This document shows, piece by piece, positions 18,943 to 27,597 of a stretch of DNA of 64,000 nt (position 1 is the stretch's first letter; every line of letters begins with the position of its first letter). A program made the translations under genes and the position numbers. Origin of the DNA: UBA987 sp002292105 (GTDB lineage Bacteria; Bacteroidota; Bacteroidia; NS11-12g; UBA9320). A model generated the notes under the pieces. The model was not told where the DNA came from. It worked only from the letters and a program-made list of their open reading frames with translations, and searched no databases. The stretch spans positions 1,860,001-1,924,000 of the forward strand of contig OX044357.1 of NCBI GenBank assembly GCA_943846675.1, given 5' to 3'.

Positions 18943-20140
18943 TCCGTTGAAAATACTTCAGGTTTCTAATCGAGTGCCCTATCCATTGAACGAAGGTGGC
19001 ACTATTGGTATTTATAATTACACCAGAGGTTTTTTTGAGGCTGGATGTTCGGTTACACTCTTCGCACTTGCAGCTAAAAAACATCAGATTAATCATAAAG
19101 AAGCTGCAGAAGAGCTCACAAAATATTGCGCCTACCACGTCTATCCAATTAACACAGATGTAAAACCCGTACCAGCATTCTTGAATTTGTTTACGGATAA
19201 ATCTTACAATGTTGAACGGTTTTACGATAAACATTTTGAAGATGAGCTTACGAATCACCTTCATGAAAACAGTTACGATTTTATACAGATTGAAGGTACA
19301 TTTCCAGCAAGATATTCTTCCACAATATTTGCTAATAGAAAAAATGCCAAAGTCGTATTGCGCCAACATAATGTCGAATACCAAATTTGGGAGCGTTTAT
19401 CCAAGAATTCTAAGAACCCCCTAAAGAAATGGTATCTTAACCTTCTGGCTAAAAGATTAAAGCGATTTGAGCAACAACATTTAAATCAATATGATGCTTT
19501 GGTTCCGGTAACCGTTGACGATGGCGATCTTTTTAAACAACTCGGGTGCACCGTGCCTGTCTTCCCCTCTCCTGCCGGTATAGACACCCAGCTTTGGAAT
19601 ATATCGCCCAAGGCAAATAACACTGCAATATATCACATCGGAAGTTTGGAATGGATGCCAAATGTAGAAGCGGTTGAGTGGTTTATTGAAGAAGTTTGGC
19701 CATTACTTTTTGCTCAGTTTTCAGAACTTAAATTTCATGTTGCTGGTAAAGGTATGTCTGACGATTTTAAAAGTAAAAAGCATCCAGGTGTGGAGATGGT
19801 AGGTCAGGTTGAGTCAGCAGTTGATTTTATTGAAGACAAAGGGATTACCGTAGTTCCGCTTAAATCCGGAAGCGGCATTCGCCTAAAGATATTGGAAGCG
19901 ATGAGTGCGGGTAAGGTAGTGATAAGCACAACCATTGGTGCTCAAGGCATTACTTACACCGATGGAGTAGATATTTTAATAGCGGACACCCCAGAAGAAT
20001 ATGCTTTGGCATTTGAAAGGTTGAAAAATGAACCTGCTTTAGTTAAAAGTCTAACAACAAACGCTAGGAAACTTATTGAGGAAACATACTCGAATCAAAG
20101 CGTCGTGAATCGATTGATTGCATTCTATAAAAGTCTTTGA
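18929..20140 (+). CDS. Family 4-like glycosyltransferase
   Basis: A 403-residue GT-B glycosyltransferase. The N-terminal domain starts K-I-L-Q-V-S-N-R-V-P-Y-P-L-N-E-G-G with the glycine-rich acceptor loop, and V-L-R-Q-H-N-V-E-Y is at about residue 145. The C-terminal donor domain has H-I-G-S-L-E-W-M-P-N-V-E-A, then P-L-K-S-G-S-G-I-R-L-K-I-L-E-A-M-S-A-G-K with the conserved Glu that contacts the nucleotide sugar. This resembles the exopolysaccharide-type GT4 proteins common in Bacteroidota. Donor and acceptor are unknown. It overlaps the permease gene by 14 bp, suggesting an envelope-assembly operon, and is followed by a large intergenic repeat. Confidence 0.87.
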   Translation: MMGNDPLKILQVSNRVPYPLNEGGTIGIYNYTRGFFEAGCSVTLFALAAKKHQINHKEAAEELTKYCAYHVYPINTDVKPVPAFLNLFTDKSYNVERFYDKHFEDELTNHLHENSYDFIQIEGTFPARYSSTIFANRKNAKVVLRQHNVEYQIWERLSKNSKNPLKKWYLNLLAKRLKRFEQQHLNQYDALVPVTVDDGDLFKQLGCTVPVFPSPAGIDTQLWNISPKANNTAIYHIGSLEWMPNVEAVEWFIEEVWPLLFAQFSELKFHVAGKGMSDDFKSKKHPGVEMVGQVESAVDFIEDKGITVVPLKSGSGIRLKILEAMSAGKVVISTTIGAQGITYTDGVDILIADTPEEYALAFERLKNEPALVKSLTTNARKLIEETYSNQSVVNRLIAFYKSL

Positions 20141-20228
20141 CAATAATGTCGCTAGAAGTCTACCAGTCCACCTTTAATCCGACATACTCGTACAACCGAC
20201 TCCTACTTTTCATATTGATTATTCTTCG

Positions 20229-20624
20229 CTTAGGGCTTCCGCCCTATAACCCGATTTCATTTTTGAGACCAAAAACGAAACAAACGTGTCCGCCTGCCGG
20301 CGGAAAGTCTTCCCCAAAATATGACTCCCATCGCTCAGTCCTTCGCCGCCCTCGCATTTTTGGTGGGCCATCGCTCATGGACAATGTCAAATTAGTCTGA
20401 CGACTTTATAAAGCGCAGGAGTCCAAAAATAATCGGCGGTGTGTGATGACGGGTTTTGGTGGTCTTGATGAGGTGTAGGGTATGAGCGCACCAAAACGAA
20501 GGGCATATTATTTTTAAAGCTTTTCCAGCCAGTCGGCGGGCAGGCTTGTTTCGTTCTTTTTGCCAAAAAGATTGAAAATCGGTTATAGAGCTTGTCCGAC
20601 TACTGGCGGACTGATAAGCCTAAG
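20229..20624. repeat. Large palindromic intergenic repeat, copy A
   Basis: This non-coding block fills most of the 520-bp gap before the DUF58 gene. The left end is a small hairpin (AGGGC-TTCC-GCCCT) followed by ATAACCCGATTTCATTTTT and GACCAAAAACGAAAC. The right end carries the reverse complement of the same framework (TTGTTTCGTTCTTT, then GATTGAAAATCGGTTATAGAG) and ends with another hairpin, GTCCG...CGGAC. The interior (CGCATTTTTGGTGG, AAAAATAATCGGCGGTGTG, GGTTTTGGTGG) matches copy B at 26320-26735. The layout is that of a non-autonomous mobile or REP-like element. An open frame of 87 codons inside is not credible coding. Confidence 0.8.
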
Positions 20625-20659
20625 CTACATCAAAACACTTCGAAATGTTCAAAAAAAGA

Positions 20660-22006
20660 CTAAATCTTCCCTTGAGACTTCAATTCAAGGTATTTGTTTA
20701 TCGTATTGATAGAAAGCTCTTCTGGCTTTGAAACGATGGTTTGCACGCCTAAAGCGTTTAGCTCTGAAGCAATTAATCTCTGCTCATATAAGAATTTCTC
20801 AGCAATCGTGTTTTCGTAGATTTCTTCCAGGCTCGTTGGTTTTTTAGCAGCCAATTCCGCTATTTCAGAGTTTTCGAACAAAACTGTTACCAAAAGGTGC
20901 TGTTTGTTCATCAGGCTCAATACAGGTTTGATTCGCTGTAGAGAATGCAGCGTATTGCAATTGGTAAACAAGAATATTAAGGATCGCTGACGTACATTGC
21001 GTTTCACCGCATGATACAACGCATTGAAATTCGCATCAAGATCTTGCTGGTTTATGGCATACAGGGATTCTAAAATACCTGATAATTGCCCACGTCTGTT
21101 TGCCGCTTTGATGAATACATCAAACTCTTTATCAAACGTGAGTAAACCTACTCGATCACTTTTTTGCAGTGCAACATTACAAATGGCTAAGGTGCTGTTA
21201 ACCGCATAATCAATCAAACTCAATCCGTTAAAAGGCATGCGCATATTTCGCCCCTGGTCAATCGCAAAATAAATGGGTTGAGACTTTTCATCTTCGTATT
21301 GATTAATCATCAACGTCTGATTCCTGCCGGTAGATTTCCAATTAATACTGCGATAGTCATCGCCTTGCACGTAGGTCTTGATTTGTTCAAACTCGTAACT
21401 ATGCCCGAGTCTTCGCATTTTTTTAACACCTTGGCTAAGCGCAATTTTTGATAGCGTCTTTAGCTCGACTTCCTTCATATGAATGAGTGAAGGGTATACG
21501 GCGACATCCTTTGATTGGTCAACCTGTATGCGCCTTTGTAACATTCCAAACAAATCAGAAGACACAAAAACGTCTATATCTCCAAAAGTATATACCCCTC
21601 GAGATAAAGGATGTATATCATACTTTAAAATTTTTGTTTCACCTGGCTTCAATATCTGATCTATTCCGAAATCTCTTATTTGAAGCTGGTACGGCAAATT
21701 ATCGATTACTTTAACCTTTACTGAGGTAAGAAAACCGTTGGTAATTTCAATACGAATGTTGTTGTCGTCGCCTAGAGATAATACTTTTTCCAGCTTACGT
21801 GCGGCATCTATAAAACCACCATGCCAATAGAGCATGAAATAGTCAATCAACATTAAAACTATGAATCCTATTGCAGCAATTACAGCGAGGATAAACAGCA
21901 AATTAAGCCACGCTCCTAGCACCATGGTGACGACGATGATACCAAACAGCCAAAAGGTGATGGTATTAAAGTATATAGACTTTATATGACTTACGAAACG
22001 CTTCAA
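20660..22006 (-). CDS. DUF58-domain protein
   Basis: A 448-residue protein with two N-terminal membrane helices (about 12-55). A beta-sandwich-like middle domain follows, then the DUF58 core with V-Q-G-D-D-Y-R-S-I-N-W-K-S-T-G-R at about residues 213-228 and a von Willebrand A-like region (F-A-I-D-Q-G-R-N-M-R-M). DUF58 proteins are almost always paired with MoxR ATPases, as here (4 bp apart, same strand), and are thought to act in chaperone-like assembly of envelope or metal-dependent proteins. The partner batA/batB genes often found nearby are absent from this window. The role is inferred from family context only. Confidence 0.88.
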   Translation of the reverse strand: MKRFVSHIKSIYFNTITFWLFGIIVVTMVLGAWLNLLFILAVIAAIGFIVLMLIDYFMLYWHGGFIDAARKLEKVLSLGDDNNIRIEITNGFLTSVKVKVIDNLPYQLQIRDFGIDQILKPGETKILKYDIHPLSRGVYTFGDIDVFVSSDLFGMLQRRIQVDQSKDVAVYPSLIHMKEVELKTLSKIALSQGVKKMRRLGHSYEFEQIKTYVQGDDYRSINWKSTGRNQTLMINQYEDEKSQPIYFAIDQGRNMRMPFNGLSLIDYAVNSTLAICNVALQKSDRVGLLTFDKEFDVFIKAANRRGQLSGILESLYAINQQDLDANFNALYHAVKRNVRQRSLIFLFTNCNTLHSLQRIKPVLSLMNKQHLLVTVLFENSEIAELAAKKPTSLEEIYENTIAEKFLYEQRLIASELNALGVQTIVSKPEELSINTINKYLELKSQGKI

Positions 22007-22010
22007 CAGT

Positions 22011-23087
22011 TTATCTAGGGACCTTTACTTTTTCAATAATCTGTTGTAAAATGGTAGATGCTGGTACGCCTTCCATTTCGCGTTGTGGGGATAGAATGAT
22101 ACGATGATTTAGCACTGGCTTAGTAACCCAACGAACGTCGTCAGGTGTCACGAAGTTACGCCCGCGTAAAGCTGCAGCGGCCTTCGAAGCCTTCATTAAC
22201 CAAATAGCCGCTCGTGAAGATGCACCTAAAAATAAATCGCCGGTTCTCCGCGTTTCTTGAATAATACCAGCGATGTATTCTAGAATTTGACTTGAAATTG
22301 TTATTTTTTCTACAGTCTTTCTGAGCTTAACTAGCTTCTTTAAATCCACAACTTTCTCAATTGCATCTGCTTCCTTCATATCAAAATCATTCTGGAATCG
22401 CTCCAAAATTTTGATATCTTCAAGCAAACTTGGGTAGTCCACAACAATTTTAAACAAGAATCGATCTAGCTGCGCTTCAGGTAGATTATAGGTACCTTCA
22501 TTGTCAATAGGGTTCTGCGTAGCTAACACCATGAATGCATCGCCCATCGACCTTGTTTCTCCATCAACAGATACTTGCGCTTCTTGCATTACTTCAAACA
22601 TGGCTGCTTGGGTTTTTGCAGGAGCACGATTTATTTCGTCAGCAACCACAATGTCAGCAAAAATTGGCCCGGCTTTAAACTCAAAGTCATTGGTTTTCGC
22701 ATTAAAAATATTGGTACCTAAAATATCACTTGGCATTAAATCAGGTGTAAATTGAATCCTGCTAAAGTCTGCATTAACCGTTTGTGCAAACAACTTTGCC
22801 GTCAATGTTTTGGCAACTCCCGGAACGCCTTCAATCAGAATATGGCCCTTGGTCAAAATGGCTATAATCATCAAGTCCATCAAGTCTGTTTGGCCTACAA
22901 TAACCCTCGATAACTGTTGTTTTATCGCATCGGATATGTTGATTATTTCTAATATTTCAGCTGTCACCCCAACATTAATGGCCGGTTCTGTTGCTGACTC
23001 TGTACTCGATTCAGACACATTTTGTTGATCACTCTGATTGTTTTCGTCAGGATCTACTATTGGTAGGTCGTGCTGGTCTTCGCTCAT
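22011..23087 (-). CDS. MoxR-family AAA+ ATPase
   Basis: A 358-residue AAA+ ATPase, probably a chaperone that acts with the adjacent DUF58 protein. Walker A is E-G-V-P-G-V-A-K-T; Walker B is I-V-V-A-D-E-I-N-R-A-P. Sensor 1 is L-A-T-Q-N-P-I-D-N-E-G-T-Y-N-L-P-E-A-Q-L-D-R-F, which is diagnostic for MoxR. The C-terminal lid has G-A-S-S-R-A-A-I-W-L. I place the start at the ATG complementary to 23085-23087; an upstream in-frame ATG at 23126 would add 13 residues of poor coding character. The N-terminal 35 residues are acidic and Ser/Gln-rich. Confidence 0.92.
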   Translation of the reverse strand: MSEDQHDLPIVDPDENNQSDQQNVSESSTESATEPAINVGVTAEILEIINISDAIKQQLSRVIVGQTDLMDLMIIAILTKGHILIEGVPGVAKTLTAKLFAQTVNADFSRIQFTPDLMPSDILGTNIFNAKTNDFEFKAGPIFADIVVADEINRAPAKTQAAMFEVMQEAQVSVDGETRSMGDAFMVLATQNPIDNEGTYNLPEAQLDRFLFKIVVDYPSLLEDIKILERFQNDFDMKEADAIEKVVDLKKLVKLRKTVEKITISSQILEYIAGIIQETRRTGDLFLGASSRAAIWLMKASKAAAALRGRNFVTPDDVRWVTKPVLNHRIILSPQREMEGVPASTILQQIIEKVKVPR

Positions 23088-23280
23088 GCTGTTTCTGCTA
23101 TTTTTAGACTGGAAAGATAAAAGCATTCAACAGTTATTTATAATATTAGTCAGAATTCTTTATACGTATTCGTTTTGCTACATCCTTCTCAACACTCATG
23201 GGGAATATTTACACATTAGTTGAGTTATTTTGTGTCAATGGTTTAACTTCGCCATCACTAATTTTAATTAAAACGGTTTA

Positions 23281-24408
23281 ATGAAATTTATAGTTAACAC
23301 CTCTGCCCTACTCGCTAAATTACAAGTTGTGATAGGGACGGTAGCGGCAAAACCTATTTTGCCTATTCTCGATCACTTTTTATTCAATATAAAAGACGGA
23401 GTATTAACCATCACAAGTACGGATTTAGAGACTAGCATGTCTACCACAATGGAAGTGCAATCTGAAGAAGATTGTGTAGTTGCTGTGCCGAGTCGGTTAA
23501 CGATGGACACGCTTAAAGCGTTGCCGAACCAACCGATTACATTCACGTTAGACGATAAAACACACGCCATTGAATTAAGATCAGAAAATGGCCGGTATAA
23601 ATTATCAGGTCAGCCCGGTGAAGACTTCCCAAAAACACCTGATTTAGATTCTGACACTTCTTTCGAGATGGCTTCAATGACCTTGTTGAGTAGCATCTCA
23701 AAAACAATTTTTGCTACTGGCACAGACGACCTTCGTTTGAATTTGACTGGCGTTTATGTCGAGTTGTTTAACGACTCAGCCAACTTTGTTGCTACGGATG
23801 CAAACCGATTGGTTCGTTTGAAAAGAAAAGATGTAAAACCTGGTGTGGAGCATTCTTTCATCTTACCAAAAAAAGCACTTAATCTGTTAAAAGCAACATT
23901 AAGCGATGACGACTCCGTTGTAAAAATTGATTATAACTCAAGCAACGCCTATTTTTCTTTTGGAGACGTTAAATTAATATGTCGATTCATCGACGAACGG
24001 TATCCAGAGTATGGTGCCGTAATCCCTGATGAGAACCCTAATGTTTTAACGATTAACAGAATGGATCTGTTAAACAGTGTTAAACGTATTAGTATATTCT
24101 CAAATAAAACAACCCACCAAATAAGACTTAAAATCAGCGGTAGTGAATTGATAATAAGCGCGGAAGACATTGACATGGCCAATGAAGCTACTGAGCGATT
24201 AAGTTGTGCATACGAAGGCGTTGATATCGAGATTGGATTTAATTCCAAATTACTCATGGATATTTTAAACAACATCGATGCCGTATCGGTGCGTGTTGAG
24301 TTATCTGAACCGAGCCGAGCAGGAATCATTTTGCCTGATGAAAATGAAGAAAATGAGGACTTGTTAATGCTTGTAATGCCAATGATGTTAAACAGTCCTT
24401 CTGCCTAA
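23281..24408 (+). CDS. dnaN: DNA polymerase III sliding clamp (beta subunit)
   Basis: The beta clamp tethers the replicative polymerase to DNA. The 375-residue length is normal. Motifs include the N-terminal K-P-I-L-P-I-L-D-H-F-L-F, T-S-T-D-L-E-T-S, the central G-E-D-F-P-K and T-D-A-N-R-L-V-R, and the C-terminal L-M-L-V-M-P-M-M-L. In Bacteroidota dnaN is often next to gldG or gldF; neither is present in this window. It has its own start ATG at 23281 and is divergent from moxR, with 190 bp between them. No dnaA box cluster or origin features are visible around it. Confidence 0.97.
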   Translation: MKFIVNTSALLAKLQVVIGTVAAKPILPILDHFLFNIKDGVLTITSTDLETSMSTTMEVQSEEDCVVAVPSRLTMDTLKALPNQPITFTLDDKTHAIELRSENGRYKLSGQPGEDFPKTPDLDSDTSFEMASMTLLSSISKTIFATGTDDLRLNLTGVYVELFNDSANFVATDANRLVRLKRKDVKPGVEHSFILPKKALNLLKATLSDDDSVVKIDYNSSNAYFSFGDVKLICRFIDERYPEYGAVIPDENPNVLTINRMDLLNSVKRISIFSNKTTHQIRLKISGSELIISAEDIDMANEATERLSCAYEGVDIEIGFNSKLLMDILNNIDAVSVRVELSEPSRAGIILPDENEENEDLLMLVMPMMLNSPSA

Positions 24409-24560
24409 AATATGGTTTGTCACAGTTAGAACAGTAAAATGTCAGAAATTGAATAAGAACAAAACGTCGTTCAAATCTGATATTACCGTGACAGAAAATG
24501 GAGCCCATGAGGCTTACATTTGACTTAAGACTTTTAAACGAGTCTGAAAGCCAACAGCAC

Positions 24561-24590
24561 AACCCTGGTACTAGGTATCAGGGTTTTTTT
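24561..24590 (+). terminator. Rho-independent terminator after dnaN
   Basis: AACCCTG pairs with CAGGGTT across GTACTAGGTAT and is followed by T7. The 150 bp between the dnaN stop and this hairpin contain only a short open stretch of about 24 codons that I cannot support as a gene. Confidence 0.85.
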
Positions 24591-24617
24591 ATGCCTAATA
24601 TTTGATAGATTTGTTTG

Positions 24618-25577
24618 ATGCGTGCGCTAACCCTAACCTTATTTTCATTTGTTTTATTTAACACTTCTTGTTACAGGTCTACTATTGACGATCGTTACGA
24701 AGCCCTCTTATCATCGAGGTTAGAACAAGCTGGGTACGACATGGACTCTTTAATTGATGTTTGTGAAAAAGCGATGATTGAAGGGAAGTACTTTGAAAAC
24801 AACTCATCTCAGCAGTATATCAACTACATCAAACATGTCAATAAGGTTGGTGATGTGGTAGCTTATGACTTCCACATTGGTCAATTGACGAAAGAAGCTT
24901 TAGTCAATTTAGATGTTTCATTTAATGCTGACAATCATACTGAAATTCAGGAGGAGGTGGTGAAAGACGCCAATAGTATAGTATACAAAGCCGTTCACAT
25001 CATGGATGAGGTAAATGCTCATGGAGATATATCACCTACCACCTTAACTGCCAGTGTTCTAAATCATATTACAGTTGACGATTTTGATGTGTCGTTATAT
25101 CGATTGTTGTTCTTTAAATTTTTTACAGGCCTAGCCGATACCGATAAAGGGTTACGTGTCGAGTTGCCGGGCTATCCAGACGAAGAGACAAAACAGGTTA
25201 TTCCTGTTAACCCGAATCAGATTTTAGAAATGTATGTTACAGGATTAGACAACATTTTTATAAACCGACAACCAAGTGTTTTAACAGATATCACAGATGC
25301 TGTAAAATCATTCTTAACAGGAACATCTCAAGATAGTAGTCAGCGTTCTTTTGCAATGTCAGAGAAGATTGTATCACTAAAAAATGAACGAGGCACTAAA
25401 GTCCAGCTATACATCGATGTATACAATGAAATAACACGCGCGTACAACGAAGTTCGGAATGAAGTGGCTCAAAGAAAATATGGTAAGAAATATAAGGACT
25501 TAGAAAAATCGGATCAAAAAGTCATCAGAACCCTCGTTCCCTTTAAAGTGAGCGAAGCAGAACCAGTTAACGACTAA
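24618..25577 (+). CDS. ExbD-derived periplasmic or lipoprotein-like protein
   Basis: A 319-residue protein of unusual build. The N-terminus looks like a signal peptide with a loose lipobox (F-N-T-S-C at about residues 14-18). Residues 20-150 are an unrecognised, mostly helical domain. The last 130 residues clearly resemble the periplasmic domain of Bacteroidota ExbD: V-S-L-K-N-E-R-G-T-K-V-Q-L-Y-I, then I-T-R-A-Y-N-E-V-R-N-E-V-A, then K-Y-G-K-K-Y-K-D-L and a final V-S-E-A-E-P. Where ExbD has its membrane helix, this protein has D-V-S-L-Y-R-L-L-F-F-K-F-F-T-G-L-A-D-T-D-K-G-L, with charges that make a proton-channel helix unlikely. No exbB is nearby. It probably no longer works as a motor subunit. 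Confidence 0.72.
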   Translation: MRALTLTLFSFVLFNTSCYRSTIDDRYEALLSSRLEQAGYDMDSLIDVCEKAMIEGKYFENNSSQQYINYIKHVNKVGDVVAYDFHIGQLTKEALVNLDVSFNADNHTEIQEEVVKDANSIVYKAVHIMDEVNAHGDISPTTLTASVLNHITVDDFDVSLYRLLFFKFFTGLADTDKGLRVELPGYPDEETKQVIPVNPNQILEMYVTGLDNIFINRQPSVLTDITDAVKSFLTGTSQDSSQRSFAMSEKIVSLKNERGTKVQLYIDVYNEITRAYNEVRNEVAQRKYGKKYKDLEKSDQKVIRTLVPFKVSEAEPVND

Positions 25578-25581
25578 CACC

Positions 25582-25589
25582 TATTTTTG
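25582..25589 (+). promoter_or_regulatory. Candidate -7 element just before trmD
   Basis: TATTTTTG fits TAnnTTTG and lies only 4 bp before the trmD ATG, which would give a leaderless or nearly leaderless transcript. No -33 TTG is evident, so transcription from upstream is equally possible. Confidence 0.3.
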
Positions 25590-25593
25590 CATC

Positions 25594-26271
25594 ATGCGTA
25601 TCGACATCATTTCAGCTGTTCCAGAATTGCTCGACGGACCTGTCAACCAGAGTATCCTTAAACGAGCTTCTGACAAAGGATTAGCGGAAATAATCGTTCA
25701 CAACTTACGCGACTATGGCCAAGGACCCTATCGCCAAATCGACGATAAAATTTATGGCGGAAGTGCGGGAATGGTGCTTATGGTAGAGCCCGTTTCTAAC
25801 TGCATTGACGACCTAAAAAAGGAAAGGAACTATGATGACATCATTTATATGACTCCAGATGGTGAAACCTTCAATCAGTCGTTAGCCAACCAAATGTCTT
25901 TGCAAAAGAATATTGTGCTTTTATGCGGTCATTATAAAGGCATTGACCAACGTATACGAGACCATATCATTACCAAGGAAATCTCTATCGGAGACTTTGT
26001 GCTGACTGGAGGAGAACTGGCTGCCGCCATGATTGCAGACGCCGTTATTCGTCTACTGCCAGGTGTCATTTCAGATGAGACATCGGCTTTAACAGACAGT
26101 TTTCAGGATGGACTCCTCGCCCCTCCTATTTACACAAGACCAGCTGAGATTAATGGATGGAAAGTTCCTGACGTGCTTTTGTCAGGGCATTTTACCGAAA
26201 TCGAAAAGTGGAATGACGAAATGGCTTTGAAACGAACGGAAGAACGTCGGCCCGATTTGCTTAAGGACTAG
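25594..26271 (+). CDS. trmD: tRNA (guanine-37-N1)-methyltransferase
   Basis: TrmD methylates G37 next to the anticodon to prevent frameshifting, using S-adenosylmethionine. The 225-residue length and the SPOUT-fold motifs are typical: R-I-D-I-I-S-A-V-P-E, D-D-K-I-Y-G-G-S-A-G-M-V-L, L-L-C-G-H-Y-K-G-I-D-Q-R, and S-I-G-D-F-V-L-T-G-G-E-L-A-A-A with the knotted cofactor site. The C-terminal domain has P-P-I-Y-T-R-P and V-L-L-S-G-H-F. rplS, its usual neighbour elsewhere, lies about 11 kb upstream here. Confidence 0.97.
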   Translation: MRIDIISAVPELLDGPVNQSILKRASDKGLAEIIVHNLRDYGQGPYRQIDDKIYGGSAGMVLMVEPVSNCIDDLKKERNYDDIIYMTPDGETFNQSLANQMSLQKNIVLLCGHYKGIDQRIRDHIITKEISIGDFVLTGGELAAAMIADAVIRLLPGVISDETSALTDSFQDGLLAPPIYTRPAEINGWKVPDVLLSGHFTEIEKWNDEMALKRTEERRPDLLKD

Positions 26272-26278
26272 ACCTTAG

Positions 26279-26315
26279 TTGATAGTTGATAGTTGATAAT
26301 TGATAATTGATAATT
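26279..26315. repeat. AT-rich short tandem repeat
   Basis: Tandem repeats of TTGATAGTTGATAATTGAT-like words run directly into repeat copy B. The same word family, some of it on the other strand, occurs at 43836-43896 and 56312-56338. Confidence 0.75.
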
Positions 26316-26319
26316 TTCG

Positions 26320-26735
26320 TCGCTTAGGCTTATCAGCCTTTGATCTGTCTTCGATTAGGCTTATCAGCCTACCCTTCTTCGATTAGCTTATCAGTCCGCC
26401 AGTAGTCGGACAAGCTCTATAACCGATTTTCATTTTTGAGACCAAAAACGAAACAAAAAGTCTTACCAAAAATATGCTCCCAATCCACCGGCCAGCGCGT
26501 CCCCCGCATTTTTGGTGGACCAACGCTCAAGAACTTCGTCAGACAAATACTGCAACAATGCGAAGCGCGGGAGGCCAAAAATAATCGGCGGTGTGCGATG
26601 TGGGGTTTTGGTGGCCTAGATGAGGTGGAGGGTTGAGCGTGCCAAAACGAAGGGCTTATTATTTTTAAGGCTTTTCTTGTTTCGTTCTTTTGCCTAAAAA
26701 GAATGAAATCGGGTTATAGGGCGGAAGCCCTAAGC
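26320..26735. repeat. Large palindromic intergenic repeat, copy B
   Basis: Shares the interior of copy A (CGCATTTTTGGTGG, CCAAAAATAATCGGCGG, GGGTTTTGGTGG, CCAAAACGAAGGGC). Its two ends are swapped relative to A. The left end has the GTCCGCC...CGGAC hairpin and ATAACCGATTTTCATTTTT, and the right end has GAATGAAATCGGGTTATAGG with the GGGCGGAAGCCC hairpin. Two further hairpins, TAGGCT-TATC-AGCCTA, precede the left end at about 26322-26371. Non-coding; a 66-codon open frame inside is not credible. Confidence 0.8.
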
Positions 26736-26745
26736 AAAGAAAAAA

Positions 26746-27594
26746 TCAATAAAAGATCATAGACAACAAACCCGTTGCCATAATATACTTCGCCAAGGCA
26801 CTCATTTGAGTGTAATCAGACTTTACTCTAGATTTATACGTCAGATACAATAAAATAATCATCGGTGTTACAACGCATAGAATGTGATATCCCATAACTA
26901 CACCAAGAATCGGCATTTTAAATTGACTCATAATCCATTCTAGCAATAGGTTGCCATAAGAAATCAAAACAAACACAGTGGTAATCATAGCAATGGTTTT
27001 GCTTTGACCCAGCCCAGCCAAAACTGGAAAGGTCTTATAACCAGCGCTCGAATCTCCATCAACATCTTCCATGTCTTTAAGTATCTCTCTGATATAGGTT
27101 ACCAATGCAGCAAACCCCGTATAAAAAAGTATCAGTTTATAGTCTTGTGATCCAAAAGTTAAATACACGACATAAACGCTAAAAGCGGCCAAAAGGCTTA
27201 TCGTAAAGTTGCCAACCAGCGGAAGTCGTTTTAACCACAAGCTGTATAGAACCAGCACCACTACCACGTTTAGATAATAATAAAAAAGATGAACTGAAAC
27301 GATAAGACTCAAAGCCAGCCCTAGGCTTGTTATAATGATATAGGTTGTCCAAAAACTAAGGTTAGACCAACTTGACACAAATTGTTTTTCCGGCTTGTTA
27401 ATCAAATCCGCAGATTGATCCATCCAATCATTAAAAAGATAACCGGCGGCCGTGATGCAAAGCGATGCTGCGATTAATAAGATAATTGCTCTACCGATTG
27501 GTGGATGGCTGAAATCAATATAATGATAGGTCACTAATTGAAGTATTGCAACAATTAGCAGGTTTACAGGTCGAAAAACCAAAAGTGATTTCAA
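26746..27594 (-). CDS. UbiA-family polyprenyltransferase
   Basis: A 282-residue integral membrane enzyme with about eight or nine helices. UbiA enzymes join a polyprenyl diphosphate to an aromatic or glycerol-phosphate acceptor. The first Asp-rich motif is F-N-D-W-M-D-Q-S-A-D at about residues 54-63, and the second is L-K-D-M-E-D-V-D-G-D at about 171-180; both bind Mg-diphosphate. Bacteroidota homologues of this type are usually labelled geranylgeranylglycerol-phosphate geranylgeranyltransferase, but the substrate cannot be settled here. It is on the minus strand 3 bp after def, so def, ruvX and this gene form one operon. Confidence 0.82.
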   Translation of the reverse strand: MKSLLVFRPVNLLIVAILQLVTYHYIDFSHPPIGRAIILLIAASLCITAAGYLFNDWMDQSADLINKPEKQFVSSWSNLSFWTTYIIITSLGLALSLIVSVHLFYYYLNVVVVLVLYSLWLKRLPLVGNFTISLLAAFSVYVVYLTFGSQDYKLILFYTGFAALVTYIREILKDMEDVDGDSSAGYKTFPVLAGLGQSKTIAMITTVFVLISYGNLLLEWIMSQFKMPILGVVMGYHILCVVTPMIILLYLTYKSRVKSDYTQMSALAKYIMATGLLSMIFY

Positions 27595-27597
27595 GGC

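Noticed and set aside
20137..20400. An open frame of 87 codons after the GT4 gene
   Set aside because: It lies in repeat copy A, has no recognisable family or ribosome-binding context, and follows the palindrome framework rather than codon bias.
23127..23280. A chromosome origin near dnaN
   Set aside because: The intergenic region has no cluster of DnaA-box-like 9-mers or AT-rich 13-mers, and no dnaA or gyrB is adjacent.
24432..24520. Short open stretch between dnaN and its terminator
   Set aside because: About 24 codons with no start context and no recognisable motif.
26436..26636. An open frame of 66 codons in repeat copy B
   Set aside because: Same repeat interior as copy A read in another frame; its Arg/Pro/Gly-rich product is a by-product of the repeat.
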